Assembly (NCBI RefSeq): GCF_018919265.1
Contig: NZ_JAHLQO010000006.1
Location: 1-64,000 of the forward strand
DNA length: 64,000 nucleotides
Source of the DNA: Peptoniphilus ovalis
Lineage (GTDB): Bacteria; Bacillota; Clostridia; Tissierellales; Peptoniphilaceae
Direction: 5' to 3'
Position numbers and translations under genes: made by a program. The notes beneath the pieces are model-generated. The model made no database searches. It saw only the letters and a program-made list of their open reading frames with translations, and was not told the origin of the DNA. This document shows, in pieces, positions 55,970 to 64,000 of this stretch. The first letter of the stretch is position 1, and each line of letters begins with the position of its first letter.

Positions 55970-56906
55970 CTATATTATTAATTTAGATGCAATTTCTGCT
56001 CTAAAGGAATTTCCAGATAGAACATTTGATTGCTGTATTACATCTCCTCCATATTATGGACTTAGAGATTATAAAGCAGAAGGACAAATTGAAAGAGAAG
56101 AAAGTCCGGAGGAATATTTAAATAAATTAATTGAAGTCTTTAGAGAAGTAAAAAGAGTATTAAAAAAAGAAGGAACACTTTGGGTAGTTATTGGAGATTC
56201 TTATGCAGGGACAAGAAGCAAAAGAGAATATAAAGATCCTAAAAACATAGAAGGAAGAAGTGGTCAAAAAGAGTCTATTACAGAAAAACTCAGTGGCTAC
56301 AAGGCAAAAGACTTAATGGGGATACCTTGGCAACTAGCTTTAAAATTAAGAGAGGAAGGTTGGTATTTACGAAGCGATATTATTTGGCATAAGGAAAATG
56401 CCATGCCTGAGTCTTGTAGAGATAGACCATCAAGGTCCTATGAACATATCTTTCTACTATCAAAAGCAAGAAAGTATTTCTATGACTTTGACGCTATGAA
56501 AGAACCAATAAAAGAAATAAGCAAGAACAGATATATGAGGGCAAGAGGAAAGAATAATAAGTATTTACAAGAAGGTACAGGAGCTAAAAGACAGAGCATA
56601 AATGAAGCAAGAGAGTATGGAGAATATATAGGAGATAATGTCCCTAAGTTTAGAAACAATAGAGATATTTGGACTATTAACACCAGTGCATTTAAAGGAA
56701 AACACTATGCGGTATTTCCACCAAAACTGGTAGAACTTTGTATAAAAGCAGGATGTCCTAAAAAAGGCTTAATTCTTGATCCCTTTATGGGTTCAGGAAC
56801 TGTTGGAATGGTAGCTATTAGGATGGACAGAGAATATATTGGAATTGACATAAACAAAGACTACTGTCAAATAGCTAAAGAAAGGATAGAGAAAAATATG
56901 AAATAG
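55941..56906 (+). CDS. Orphan DNA methyltransferase (beta class)
   Basis: 321 residues. Motif [13 protein letters not shown] comes first and motif [14 protein letters not shown] near the end, the order of beta-class N4-C/N6-A enzymes. A target-recognition segment lies between. Start TTG at 55941 inside virB4. No restriction endonuclease is nearby, so it probably protects the ICE DNA in new hosts. The recognition sequence cannot be read. Confidence 0.92.
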   Translation: MIDREKLKTNYIINLDAISALKEFPDRTFDCCITSPPYYGLRDYKAEGQIEREESPEEYLNKLIEVFREVKRVLKKEGTLWVVIGDSYAGTRSKREYKDPKNIEGRSGQKESITEKLSGYKAKDLMGIPWQLALKLREEGWYLRSDIIWHKENAMPESCRDRPSRSYEHIFLLSKARKYFYDFDAMKEPIKEISKNRYMRARGKNNKYLQEGTGAKRQSINEAREYGEYIGDNVPKFRNNRDIWTINTSAFKGKHYAVFPPKLVELCIKAGCPKKGLILDPFMGSGTVGMVAIRMDREYIGIDINKDYCQIAKERIEKNMK

Positions 56907-56915
56907 GAGGTATGT

Positions 56916-59879
56916 ATGAAAAAGAAAGGGAAAGTAAACCCAAGAGATGTACCAAAGACCAAGCTTATATCAGAAAAGAAAGAAGAAAGCAATGAAAAAT
57001 TCAGTAATATAGAGATACCATCAGATTTTTCAAAAAAAGAAATAAATAAAGTAAAAAGCAGGAACAACATAGACAATAATGTTGAAAACTCTAAATATTA
57101 CTCAGATCATTTGCAAGAAAATAGTCAGGATTTATTCAAAGAAAAAGAAAAGCCAAATAGAGAAAGAAGACAAAGAAAAATCCATGAGGAAAAATTTGCA
57201 GAAGCCTCCTATCATAATGAATATCAGCCGGAATATTCGCAACGGCAGCATAGAAAAATGGAAGAAAATGAGGAAAGTAGATATGGTGAATATCACGGGC
57301 AAGAAAGAGAATATAGGCTAAGTAATTTTAAAGAAGATTTTAATGATGGAGTAATTTCAACTAACTCTAATATAAAAAGTAGCATTTCTCCTCAAAAAAA
57401 TTGCAATGGGAATAGTAATTTAAAATGGAAGAAAAACGTTGAGAGTGAAAGTTTTAATGATGTGCCAGAGGAAAAAATAAGGAGATTTAGAAAAGAAGAT
57501 AAGAATTTTAATAGAGAGATAAGTTCAACATATGATCCATTATCACAGGACTCAGATAATGATGGTGTCATAGATCGCTATGACATTAACTTTAGTGATA
57601 GCAATGTATCCTATAGGGATACAAGGGATGACTATAAGTATTTACCATCTTCTGATGTGCAAAGAAAAAATTGGGATGGTTATTTTATTCTTGGTGAGAA
57701 AGGGAAAGAAAGCTTTCAAAAAAACACCTTTAAAAAACTTTATCAATCTCAAAGTCAGTTTAAGGATAAAGGGGAAAAAGCAGAATTAAAATCTTTAAAT
57801 GGGAAGTTTAGAAGAAAAGATCTATCATATAAGGCAAATGAAGAAGATAAAAAAATAATTCAAGACCTGAATACTAATAAAAAACAAAATAGCAAATATT
57901 TCAAAGGCAAAGTTAGAAATTTAGAAGAAAAAAATATGCTAATGGGTAGGGTTTCTAGTGGGAAATTTAGACAGGATAGCCTATCTGAAGGATTTAAAAG
58001 TGAATCTGAAAAAAATAAAGATAAATATAATATAAATAAAAAGAATCAAGAAAAAATAGGCACGAAAAAAGAAATCTTCAAACAGGAAAAAAACGTAATA
58101 AAAAATGAGAATCTTGAAGTAGATGAACTTGATTTAAATCATAGTGGAATTTCTAATAAAAACAAGGGAAAGAAAAGACAAATAAAAGACGCTTTTGATA
58201 ATACTATAAAGAAAAGCAACTTTGATCCAAAGAAAGAATACACCAGGACAAAAAAAGAAGTACAGGATTCTAAAAATGTATCTGAAGAAAATAAGGTAGA
58301 TACAAAAAATAAAACTAAATTCCATTCTAAAAAAGATAACAAAAGTGAAAAAGATAAGTTTTATAAAAAGGAAGATAAAATATCAAAACTATATGAGAAA
58401 AAGAATAAAAAAGAAAAAGAGTTAATTAAGGATAAGAAAAAGTCAAAAAAAGCGGGTTTAGAAAAACCTATTACTTTTGCGAGTGCTATGACGGCAAACT
58501 ATCTATATAGTGGGAAAGATGATAATGCAGGCGTTAACGCTGCTTATAAGCTTAGTAGAACTACCGAAGTTGTAGGTAGAGAAATTAGCCATTTTAGAAG
58601 AAAAAAACCTTTAAAAACTCAAAGGAAAATAAAATCTTTAGAAGGAAAAATTTATAAGAAAGAAAGTAAACTCCTCTTTCAAAGAAATTTTGAAGAATTG
58701 AAGAAGACTAAAGCTTATCAAAACTCTAATAAATTGAATCGATTTTTTATGAAAAAGAAGTTTCAGAGAGATTTTAGGAAGAAACACGGGGAAGGTTTAG
58801 TAAATAGAATAAAGAAATCTTTCGCTAATATTGGAAAGAAAACATTGGAAGTTTTAAAAAACAAAGGATATAAGCAAATTTTAATTGCCCTTTGTATTTT
58901 AGGACTTTTTTTTATGCTATTTCAAGGAATTAGCAATGTTGGCAGTCTTACTTCAGGATTAACAAGTAATGTTATAGCTACAAGCTATCTATCAAAAGAA
59001 GAAGTTTTAATGGATATTAATAATGAATTTACAAGTTATGAATATGCATTACAAGATGAAATAGATAGTATTAAAGAAAATTATCCAAATTATGATGAAT
59101 ATCATATAAAAGGAGATTCTGTTGGTCATGATCTACACGAGCTTTTTAGCTATTTAACAGCAAGATATGGAGAGATTAAGTCAGCTGAAGCGATACAAAA
59201 GGAATTAAAAAAACTATTTAATCAAATGTATGAGAAAAAATATACTTCAAAGTCTATTACAAAATATGACAGTGAAGGAAATCCATATACCTATAGAATT
59301 CTAACATTAACTATAAAAAAGAAAAGTATTGATGAAATAGCAAGAGAAGAATTTGCAAACTATGAAACAAATATGGCTCATTATTTAGCATTACTTGATA
59401 GTCAGGGAAATATGAGTGGATATTTTGGATCAAGCTATGGGAACTTGGGAGAGATTATAGACAATCCAAACTTTGGAAATCCCGGTCTTGCTTTTGATTC
59501 TGAAACTGCCAAAGCCTTATTTAATGAAGCAGAAAAACATATAGGCAAAAGATATGTGTTTGGAGCAAGTGGACCATCTAACTTTGACTGTTCAGGTTTT
59601 GTATGTTGGTCATTTACAAAGTCTGGTGTAAAGAGAATGCCAAGAACTACAGCTTGGCTTATTTATAAAAACTATTGTAATCCAATATCTCCAAGCGAGG
59701 CAAAACCTGGGGATATTATTTTCTTTAAAGGCACATATAATTCTGGTACGCCAATTTCTCACGTAGGGATATATGCCGGAAATGGAATGATGCTCCATGC
59801 AGGAGATCCTATCCAATATGCCAGTATAAACTCAAGGTATTGGAAAAATCACTTTTATTCCTTTGGTAGACCAAAATAA
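56916..59879 (+). CDS. CD1108-like NlpC/P60 conjugation protein
   Basis: 987 residues. Residues 1 to about 540 are a low-complexity, Lys/Glu/Asn-rich region with one DSDNDGVIDRYD acidic motif at about 211-222. A basic segment follows, then one membrane helix (about 650-672, QILIALCILGLFFMLF) and an outer part ending in an NlpC/P60 domain (about 862-987; FDCSGFVCWSF with the Cys, SHVGIYAG with the His). It should open the cell wall for the transfer channel. It has the standard position after virB4. The N-terminal tail is longer than usual for the family. Confidence 0.88.
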   Translation: MKKKGKVNPRDVPKTKLISEKKEESNEKFSNIEIPSDFSKKEINKVKSRNNIDNNVENSKYYSDHLQENSQDLFKEKEKPNRERRQRKIHEEKFAEASYHNEYQPEYSQRQHRKMEENEESRYGEYHGQEREYRLSNFKEDFNDGVISTNSNIKSSISPQKNCNGNSNLKWKKNVESESFNDVPEEKIRRFRKEDKNFNREISSTYDPLSQDSDNDGVIDRYDINFSDSNVSYRDTRDDYKYLPSSDVQRKNWDGYFILGEKGKESFQKNTFKKLYQSQSQFKDKGEKAELKSLNGKFRRKDLSYKANEEDKKIIQDLNTNKKQNSKYFKGKVRNLEEKNMLMGRVSSGKFRQDSLSEGFKSESEKNKDKYNINKKNQEKIGTKKEIFKQEKNVIKNENLEVDELDLNHSGISNKNKGKKRQIKDAFDNTIKKSNFDPKKEYTRTKKEVQDSKNVSEENKVDTKNKTKFHSKKDNKSEKDKFYKKEDKISKLYEKKNKKEKELIKDKKKSKKAGLEKPITFASAMTANYLYSGKDDNAGVNAAYKLSRTTEVVGREISHFRRKKPLKTQRKIKSLEGKIYKKESKLLFQRNFEELKKTKAYQNSNKLNRFFMKKKFQRDFRKKHGEGLVNRIKKSFANIGKKTLEVLKNKGYKQILIALCILGLFFMLFQGISNVGSLTSGLTSNVIATSYLSKEEVLMDINNEFTSYEYALQDEIDSIKENYPNYDEYHIKGDSVGHDLHELFSYLTARYGEIKSAEAIQKELKKLFNQMYEKKYTSKSITKYDSEGNPYTYRILTLTIKKKSIDEIAREEFANYETNMAHYLALLDSQGNMSGYFGSSYGNLGEIIDNPNFGNPGLAFDSETAKALFNEAEKHIGKRYVFGASGPSNFDCSGFVCWSFTKSGVKRMPRTTAWLIYKNYCNPISPSEAKPGDIIFFKGTYNSGTPISHVGIYAGNGMMLHAGDPIQYASINSRYWKNHFYSFGRPK

Positions 59880-59899
59880 GGGGGAAGGAGTAAAAATCT

Positions 59900-60157
59900 A
59901 TGAATAAAAAATTAATTAGAAACATAGAAAAACAGAAGAATTTAAGAAAGAAAAAAGAAGAAATTGAAATAGAACTTCAGTTATTAGCAGAGGAACAAGA
60001 AGAAATAGAAAATTTAGAGGTCATCAAGGAATTTCGAAGTCAAAAAATATCTCTTGATGAATTTTTATTTATTGTTAGAAAAAATAAGGAAGAAGAAAAT
60101 AGAGAAAGACAAGAACTTAAAAGAAAAGATACAAATGAAAGTGAGGAAAATTTATGA
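59900..60157 (+). CDS. DUF4315-family protein
   Basis: 85 residues, almost all charged helix (NIEKQKNLRKKKEEIEIELQ), with ENLEVIKEFRSQKISLDEFL in the middle. A coiled-coil dimer is likely. It has the normal place between the CD1108-like and CD1107-like genes in Tn1549-type ICEs. Function unknown. Overlaps the next gene by 4 bases. Confidence 0.85.
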   Translation: MNKKLIRNIEKQKNLRKKKEEIEIELQLLAEEQEEIENLEVIKEFRSQKISLDEFLFIVRKNKEEENRERQELKRKDTNESEENL

Positions 60158-62508
60158 AAAAAATAACCAGTGGGATTTTAGCTGTGATAATGCTACTTGT
60201 AAGTCTAGTGAATATAGTTGCTGTAAGTCCTGTATATGCAAAAACAGATGATAAGGTGGAGTGGACGGAAGATGATTTTATGTATTCCTCTGAGGGAAAT
60301 ATAATTGCCTTTAGTGATAAAGGCTTAGAAAAGAAAGAGAAGACAAATATTCTAGTATTTCCTGAAGGAACGAAATCTATAAGTGGAAATTATTCTTTAA
60401 GTCATTCAAACGATGAACTTAGATATAAAAGAGAATTTGGACGTGGTAAACATTGGGATAAAGTAATTATTCCTGATTCTGTTAAGCATTTAGGTTATGC
60501 TGCCTTTTACGAAGCAAGTATAAATGAAGTAAAACTATCAAATAGTCTAACTTATCTTGGTGGTTTAGCATTTTTCAACTGTGGACTTAGGGAAGTGACT
60601 TTACCTGATACTCTGGTAAATATTGAACATAATGCTTTTGAAAGAAATAATCTTCAAGAAATAATTATACCTAAGTCTGTGAAGACAATTGAACAATATG
60701 CTTTTTCAAGAAATAAATTACACACTATAAAAGTTTTAGGCAATCCAAATATTAACAGTAAGGGAGTATTCCATAATCAAGAAGTTGAGTATAGACCAAA
60801 ACAAAATCCATTTTACGAAAATCATTTTGGTTTCAAGGGAAATCAAGGATTTAAATCTATTCCTAATGGATTAAGGTTTGAAAATGGAGAGTTTGTCTTT
60901 GATAAGAACGTAGATAGTGTAGAACTTGAATTTGATTATAACAATGATATGTATCAAGGAAAGATGACTATTTACAATCCAAATAAATATTCGATTGATA
61001 CTCAAACAGATCTAACAGAGCAAGATATTGATGAAAAGGACAATAAGATTGATGATTTAACTAAAAACATTAAGGACTTAGAAAATCAGATCAAAGACTT
61101 AAATGATAAGAAACAAGAAGATCAATCAAAGATAGATGAGTTAAAGGAAAAGTTAGAATCTTGCAAAGATAATGGAGAGAAACTAAAACAAGAAAAAGCT
61201 AGGCTAGAAGAAGAAATCAGAGATAAAGACAATAAGATTGATCAATTGAATAAAGAAATTGAGGATCTTAAAAACTCCAATAATGATGAACTAATAGCAG
61301 AAATTACTCAGCTTAAAGATGAATTAAAAAGATTACAATATGAAAATGCAAAACTAAAAGAAGATTATTCATCTACAAAATGGGAGTTAGAAGCTGAGAA
61401 AGAAAAGACCGATAAAAACGAAAATAAAATTAAAGAAATGCAAGAAAAGCTCGAGTCTTTAGAAGAGAAACTTGCAAAGAAGACTAAAGAAATTGAAGAT
61501 AAAGATAATAGAATTAAGGACTTAGAAAAAGCTCTTGATGAAAAAGATGCTAAGATAAAAGAACTTGAGTCTAAAAAGAAAGAAATAGAAAATTCTAAGT
61601 CAGAATGCTGCAAGAAAATTGAAGAGCTTCAAAAGGCTATTGATAGTTTAAAAGAATCTTCTGAAAATACAAAAAAAGAATTAGAAGATAAGATTAAAGA
61701 ACTAGAAGAAAAACAAAAAGCTTCTGAAGAAGAAATTAAAAAGCTAAAAGAAGAATTAGATAAGAAAATCGAAGAAGCAAAGAAGTTAATCGAGGAAGCA
61801 AATAAAAAATCGAAAGAAGAACTTGAAAAACAAGCTAAAGATGAAAAAGATAAAAATCTAAATCAAGACTTATCTAAGAAATTAGATGAACTTTTAAAAC
61901 TCCAAAGAGAAAACAAAGAGAAGAAAGAAGATAAGAAATCTCAAGATAAGAAGTGGGACGAACTTTTGAAAGCTGATGACAAGAATATCCTAAATCAATT
62001 TGATCTTAACAAGATGAAAAAGCAAGAGGAACAACAAGGTAAAAAACAAGTTAAAAATGAAAAAGAATTTGCAGTTTTCCAAGTAGACAAAAACTTTTAT
62101 AACATTATAAAAGATGGAAAGAAAACTACTGTGTATATGGATGTAAAAGCATATATTAAGGATAATCGCATTATGCTACCTGTTAGATATGCAGCTTATA
62201 CTCTTGGGTTTAATGTAGAATATGATGATAGTAAGAGAGAGGCTATCTTTTCAAATAAAGAAAATACAGCCTTACCTAAAAAAACTCTAAGATTAAATAT
62301 AGATACTGGTGTTATGAAAGATAGTCAAGGAAACATTTATCATTCTGACACTAAACCTGTAATTATAAATGGAAGAATTCACGCATCTATTTCCAATATA
62401 GCTAAAGCTTTTAATGCAAGCTGTGGGGATATAAGAGATGAAAAAGATCAAAGTATAGAATGGGATAATAGCAGAAAGGCAGTTTATGTCTTCAAGAATA
62501 TAAAGTAA
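60154..62508 (+). CDS. Large surface protein: LRR_5, coiled coil, Cu-amine-oxidase-like domain
   Basis: 784 residues. Signal peptide (GILAVIMLLVSLVNIVAV to VYAK), BspA-type leucine-rich repeats at about 100-200 (IIPDSVKHLGYAAF, LTYLGGLAFFNC, VNIEHNAFERN, KTIEQYAFSRN), a heptad-rich coiled coil at about 285-620 and a C-terminal copper amine oxidase N1-like domain (LPVRYAAYTLGFNVEYDDSKREA). There is no LPxTG, so wall attachment is unclear. It probably extends from the surface to help mating-cell contact. Coupled to DUF4315 by a 4-base overlap. Confidence 0.8.
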   Translation: MKKITSGILAVIMLLVSLVNIVAVSPVYAKTDDKVEWTEDDFMYSSEGNIIAFSDKGLEKKEKTNILVFPEGTKSISGNYSLSHSNDELRYKREFGRGKHWDKVIIPDSVKHLGYAAFYEASINEVKLSNSLTYLGGLAFFNCGLREVTLPDTLVNIEHNAFERNNLQEIIIPKSVKTIEQYAFSRNKLHTIKVLGNPNINSKGVFHNQEVEYRPKQNPFYENHFGFKGNQGFKSIPNGLRFENGEFVFDKNVDSVELEFDYNNDMYQGKMTIYNPNKYSIDTQTDLTEQDIDEKDNKIDDLTKNIKDLENQIKDLNDKKQEDQSKIDELKEKLESCKDNGEKLKQEKARLEEEIRDKDNKIDQLNKEIEDLKNSNNDELIAEITQLKDELKRLQYENAKLKEDYSSTKWELEAEKEKTDKNENKIKEMQEKLESLEEKLAKKTKEIEDKDNRIKDLEKALDEKDAKIKELESKKKEIENSKSECCKKIEELQKAIDSLKESSENTKKELEDKIKELEEKQKASEEEIKKLKEELDKKIEEAKKLIEEANKKSKEELEKQAKDEKDKNLNQDLSKKLDELLKLQRENKEKKEDKKSQDKKWDELLKADDKNILNQFDLNKMKKQEEQQGKKQVKNEKEFAVFQVDKNFYNIIKDGKKTTVYMDVKAYIKDNRIMLPVRYAAYTLGFNVEYDDSKREAIFSNKENTALPKKTLRLNIDTGVMKDSQGNIYHSDTKPVIINGRIHASISNIAKAFNASCGDIRDEKDQSIEWDNSRKAVYVFKNIK

Positions 62509-62523
62509 GAAAAGGAGAGAATT

Positions 62524-63402
62524 ATGAAGAAAAAAAGATTAGGGGTAGCCTTAGTGCTACTCCTTTTACTATTCAGTATGCCAAGCATATCCATAGCTAA
62601 GAGCAATGAAAATGAAATAAAAAATCAGTCAAATGATATTTATTTGCCAGAAAAAAGTAAAGAATTAGAAAGCTTATTTGATGAAGATATATATGAACCA
62701 TCTAATGAGAGTCAAAAAATTCCTTATCAGGAAGTGCCGAAAATACAAGAAAATAACATAAAAAATGAGCAAGTAGATAAAAAAGAAAAGCCATCTAAAC
62801 TTGTTAAAGGTGGCAATACTAAAGCAATTAATCCATTAGCTACAAAAGAAAATAAGGCAAGAGGAACAGTTATAGAAAATGTAGATAAAAATGGACAGGA
62901 TATTACACCGAAAGTAGAAGATCAAACATCAAGAGATGAAAAAAAGGAAAATCCAATAGATGTTAGACAATTTTTAACCTTTCAAACAAAGAGTGGAAAA
63001 ACTATGCACCTCATTGTAGATCATTCGGAAAATCAAGAAAATGTACAATTACTAACAGAAGTTGGAGAACAAGATCTACTAAATATGATTGAAGGAGAAA
63101 GTGAAGTAAAGCCAAAAGAAGAAGTAGTGAAAAAAGAAGAACTGGTGGAGGAAAAACCGAAGAAAGAGGAGAAAGAAGAAAAGAAATCAGGGGTAGGACT
63201 TTATTTATTTATGGGTTTAATTATTGTTGGTGTAATGGGTGCGGGATATTACTTCAAAATCTATAAAAAAAATGAAGAGGAAAGTTTTGAAGAGGAGCAA
63301 GATTATAATGAATTAGAAGATGATTATGAATCTGAAGGGGAGGATTATGATCTTGAAGATAAGGAAGATACAGAAATTATTCCAGATGAAGATGAATTTT
63401 AA
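62524..63402 (+). CDS. CD1107-like DUF4366 membrane protein
   Basis: 292 residues. Signal peptide (LGVALVLLLLLFSMPSISIA), a Glu/Lys-rich middle, the DUF4366 core (FLTFQTKSGKTMHLIVDHSENQENVQLLTEVGEQDLLNMI), one membrane helix (GLYLFMGLIIVGVMGAGYYF, about 240-260) and an acidic tail inside the cell. The family is a constant part of Tn1549-type ICEs, of unknown mechanism. It follows the surface protein gene by 15 bases. Confidence 0.85.
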   Translation: MKKKRLGVALVLLLLLFSMPSISIAKSNENEIKNQSNDIYLPEKSKELESLFDEDIYEPSNESQKIPYQEVPKIQENNIKNEQVDKKEKPSKLVKGGNTKAINPLATKENKARGTVIENVDKNGQDITPKVEDQTSRDEKKENPIDVRQFLTFQTKSGKTMHLIVDHSENQENVQLLTEVGEQDLLNMIEGESEVKPKEEVVKKEELVEEKPKKEEKEEKKSGVGLYLFMGLIIVGVMGAGYYFKIYKKNEEESFEEEQDYNELEDDYESEGEDYDLEDKEDTEIIPDEDEF

Positions 63403-63818
63403 TCTTCTCAATGATTTAAGCAGTAGATTAAGGACAACAATAAACTCAATTATCGTGTAAATTTATAAAAAAAGTACAATTAGAATTCTGGAACTTTAAT
63501 AAAAAACGATGAACAAAACGACAGCACAAACTTAATATATAAGTAAAGCTAAGTTGAAATGATTGATTGTATAATTAAGAATTTGATATAGATAAAATCA
63601 TAAGTTTAATGAGAATGCTAAAAACGGATCAAGCTTTTTTATACAGATGGAATTCTTATTCGAAGAAAAATCTTTATGTTAGAGACATAAAGTTTGAAGA
63701 TGTAATAGATAATGGAATAAATATTATAGAAAAAATAAAAAATCAGTAGAGCTATAAAAAGATGAGGGATTGAAAATTTAATCTCTCATTTTTTTATTAA
63801 AAAATTAAAGGAGGAAAA
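63403..63818. other. Gap before topB
   Basis: About 416 bases. A small frame at 63609-63749 (46 codons, starts MRMLKTDQAFLYRW, ends IEKIKNQ) has no ribosome site and looks like the tail of a lost gene. The stretch ends with leader hairpin 7. Nothing else is supported. Confidence 0.6.
63762..63795 (+). terminator. Leader hairpin 7, before topB
   Basis: ATGAGGGAT (63762-63770) pairs with ATCTCTCAT (63781-63789) with one G-U pair, then seven T. AAAGGAGG and the topB ATG (63819) follow. Confidence 0.85.
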
Positions 63819-64000
63819 ATGAAATTAGTAATCGCAGAAAAACCAAGTGTTGCAGCATCAATAGCAAAAGTTATAGGAGCAAAAAATAGAAATAATGGAT
63901 ATTATGAGGGAAACGGATATATTGTTTCATGGTGTGTTGGACATTTAGTACAAATGGCAAATCCTGATGTGTATGATGAAAGATATAAGAAGTGGAGAAT
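63819..64000 (+). CDS. topB: DNA topoisomerase III, N-terminus (partial)
   Basis: The first 60 codons: MKLVIAEKPSVAASIAKVIG is the TOPRIM start of type IA topoisomerases, followed by VSWCVGHLVQMANPDVYD. ICE-encoded topoisomerase III probably resolves strands during transfer or replication. AAAGGAGG lies 6 bases upstream. The gene runs off the window edge. Confidence 0.92.
   Translation, partial: MKLVIAEKPSVAASIAKVIGAKNRNNGYYEGNGYIVSWCVGHLVQMANPDVYDERYKKWR

Larger units (their letters stand above)
39304..64000. mobile_element. Integrative conjugative element, Tn1549/CTn-like (left part, runs off the window)
   Basis: From the break in the ECF ATPase to the window edge the genes follow the Tn1549-type order: RepA-like, DnaC-like, PcfB, VirD4, SSB-like, Maff2, VirB6-like, PrgI, VirB4, CD1108-like, DUF4315, CD1107-like, topoisomerase III. 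The left end is placed at 39304, where ATPase homology stops. An inverted repeat, GATGACAGA (39319-39327) with TCTGTCATC (39399-39407), lies just inside it. Relaxase, integrase and the right end are not in the window. The element carries phage-defence and bacteriocin cargo between virD4 and ssb. Confidence 0.9.

Noticed and set aside
57079-57321. Overlapping plus-strand frames in the CD1108-like gene
   Set aside because: They are out-of-frame shadows in a Lys/Glu-rich coding region with no ribosome sites.
60054-60251. Frame overlapping the DUF4315 end and the surface-protein start
   Set aside because: It is a shadow of both real genes and reads through the signal peptide region in another frame.

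Overview
The window looks like the chromosome of a low-GC, Gram-positive anaerobe (Bacillota). A-rich codon use, AGA as the main arginine codon, TTG starts, strong GGAGG ribosome sites, and the hrcA-grpE-dnaK-dnaJ and era-recO-glyQS-ccpN/yqfL-dnaG-rpoD orders support this. The family Peptoniphilaceae (Peptoniphilus/Anaerococcus-like) is my best guess, but it is recognition and not a computed placement.

Bases 1-39303 are core chromosome. The window opens with the 3' end of tuf. Next come a minus-strand, degenerate alanyl-tRNA-editing-like gene and comEC-holA-rpsT. A repeat-rich non-coding stretch follows (5249-5830). A minus-strand lepB-lepA-hemW block diverges from the CIRCE-controlled heat-shock operon hrcA-grpE-dnaK, which is followed by dnaJ. 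A tightly packed plus-strand run of housekeeping genes then extends to 35 kb: prmA, rsmE, mtaB, hinT, rpsU, yqeY, nfeD, floA, phoH, ybeY, dgkA-PAP2, cdd, era, recO, glyQ, glyS, a CBS/HTH regulator, ppsR, dgt, dnaG, rpoD, trmK, nif3. The RNase P RNA gene, a secreted NlpC/P60 hydrolase, an AraC regulator and an ECF transporter (S, T and the start of the A component) close the core part.

The ECF ATPase gene is cut inside its Walker A motif at about 39303. From there to the right edge the sequence is an integrative conjugative element (ICE) of the Tn1549/CTn type. It encodes replication proteins (RepA-like, DnaC-like), a PcfB/VirD4 coupling pair, an SSB-like protein, Maff2, a VirB6-like protein, PrgI, VirB4 (split by one in-frame TAA), an orphan DNA methyltransferase, a CD1108-like NlpC/P60 protein, DUF4315, a large LRR/coiled-coil surface protein, a CD1107-like DUF4366 protein and the start of topoisomerase III. 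The relaxase and integrase must lie outside the window.

Between virD4 and the ssb gene the ICE carries cargo (44.4-51.4 kb) arranged as two repeats of one plan: a virD4 3' end, then cargo, then a hairpin / tiny ORF / hairpin / ssb leader. Unit 1 carries an AbiF-type HEPN abortive-infection gene with its upstream structured RNA. Unit 2 carries a lactococcin-972-like bacteriocin locus plus NTF2-like and SAP-domain genes. Seven terminator-like hairpins in the ICE sit just upstream of ribosome binding sites, which suggests an element-wide attenuation or antitermination layer.
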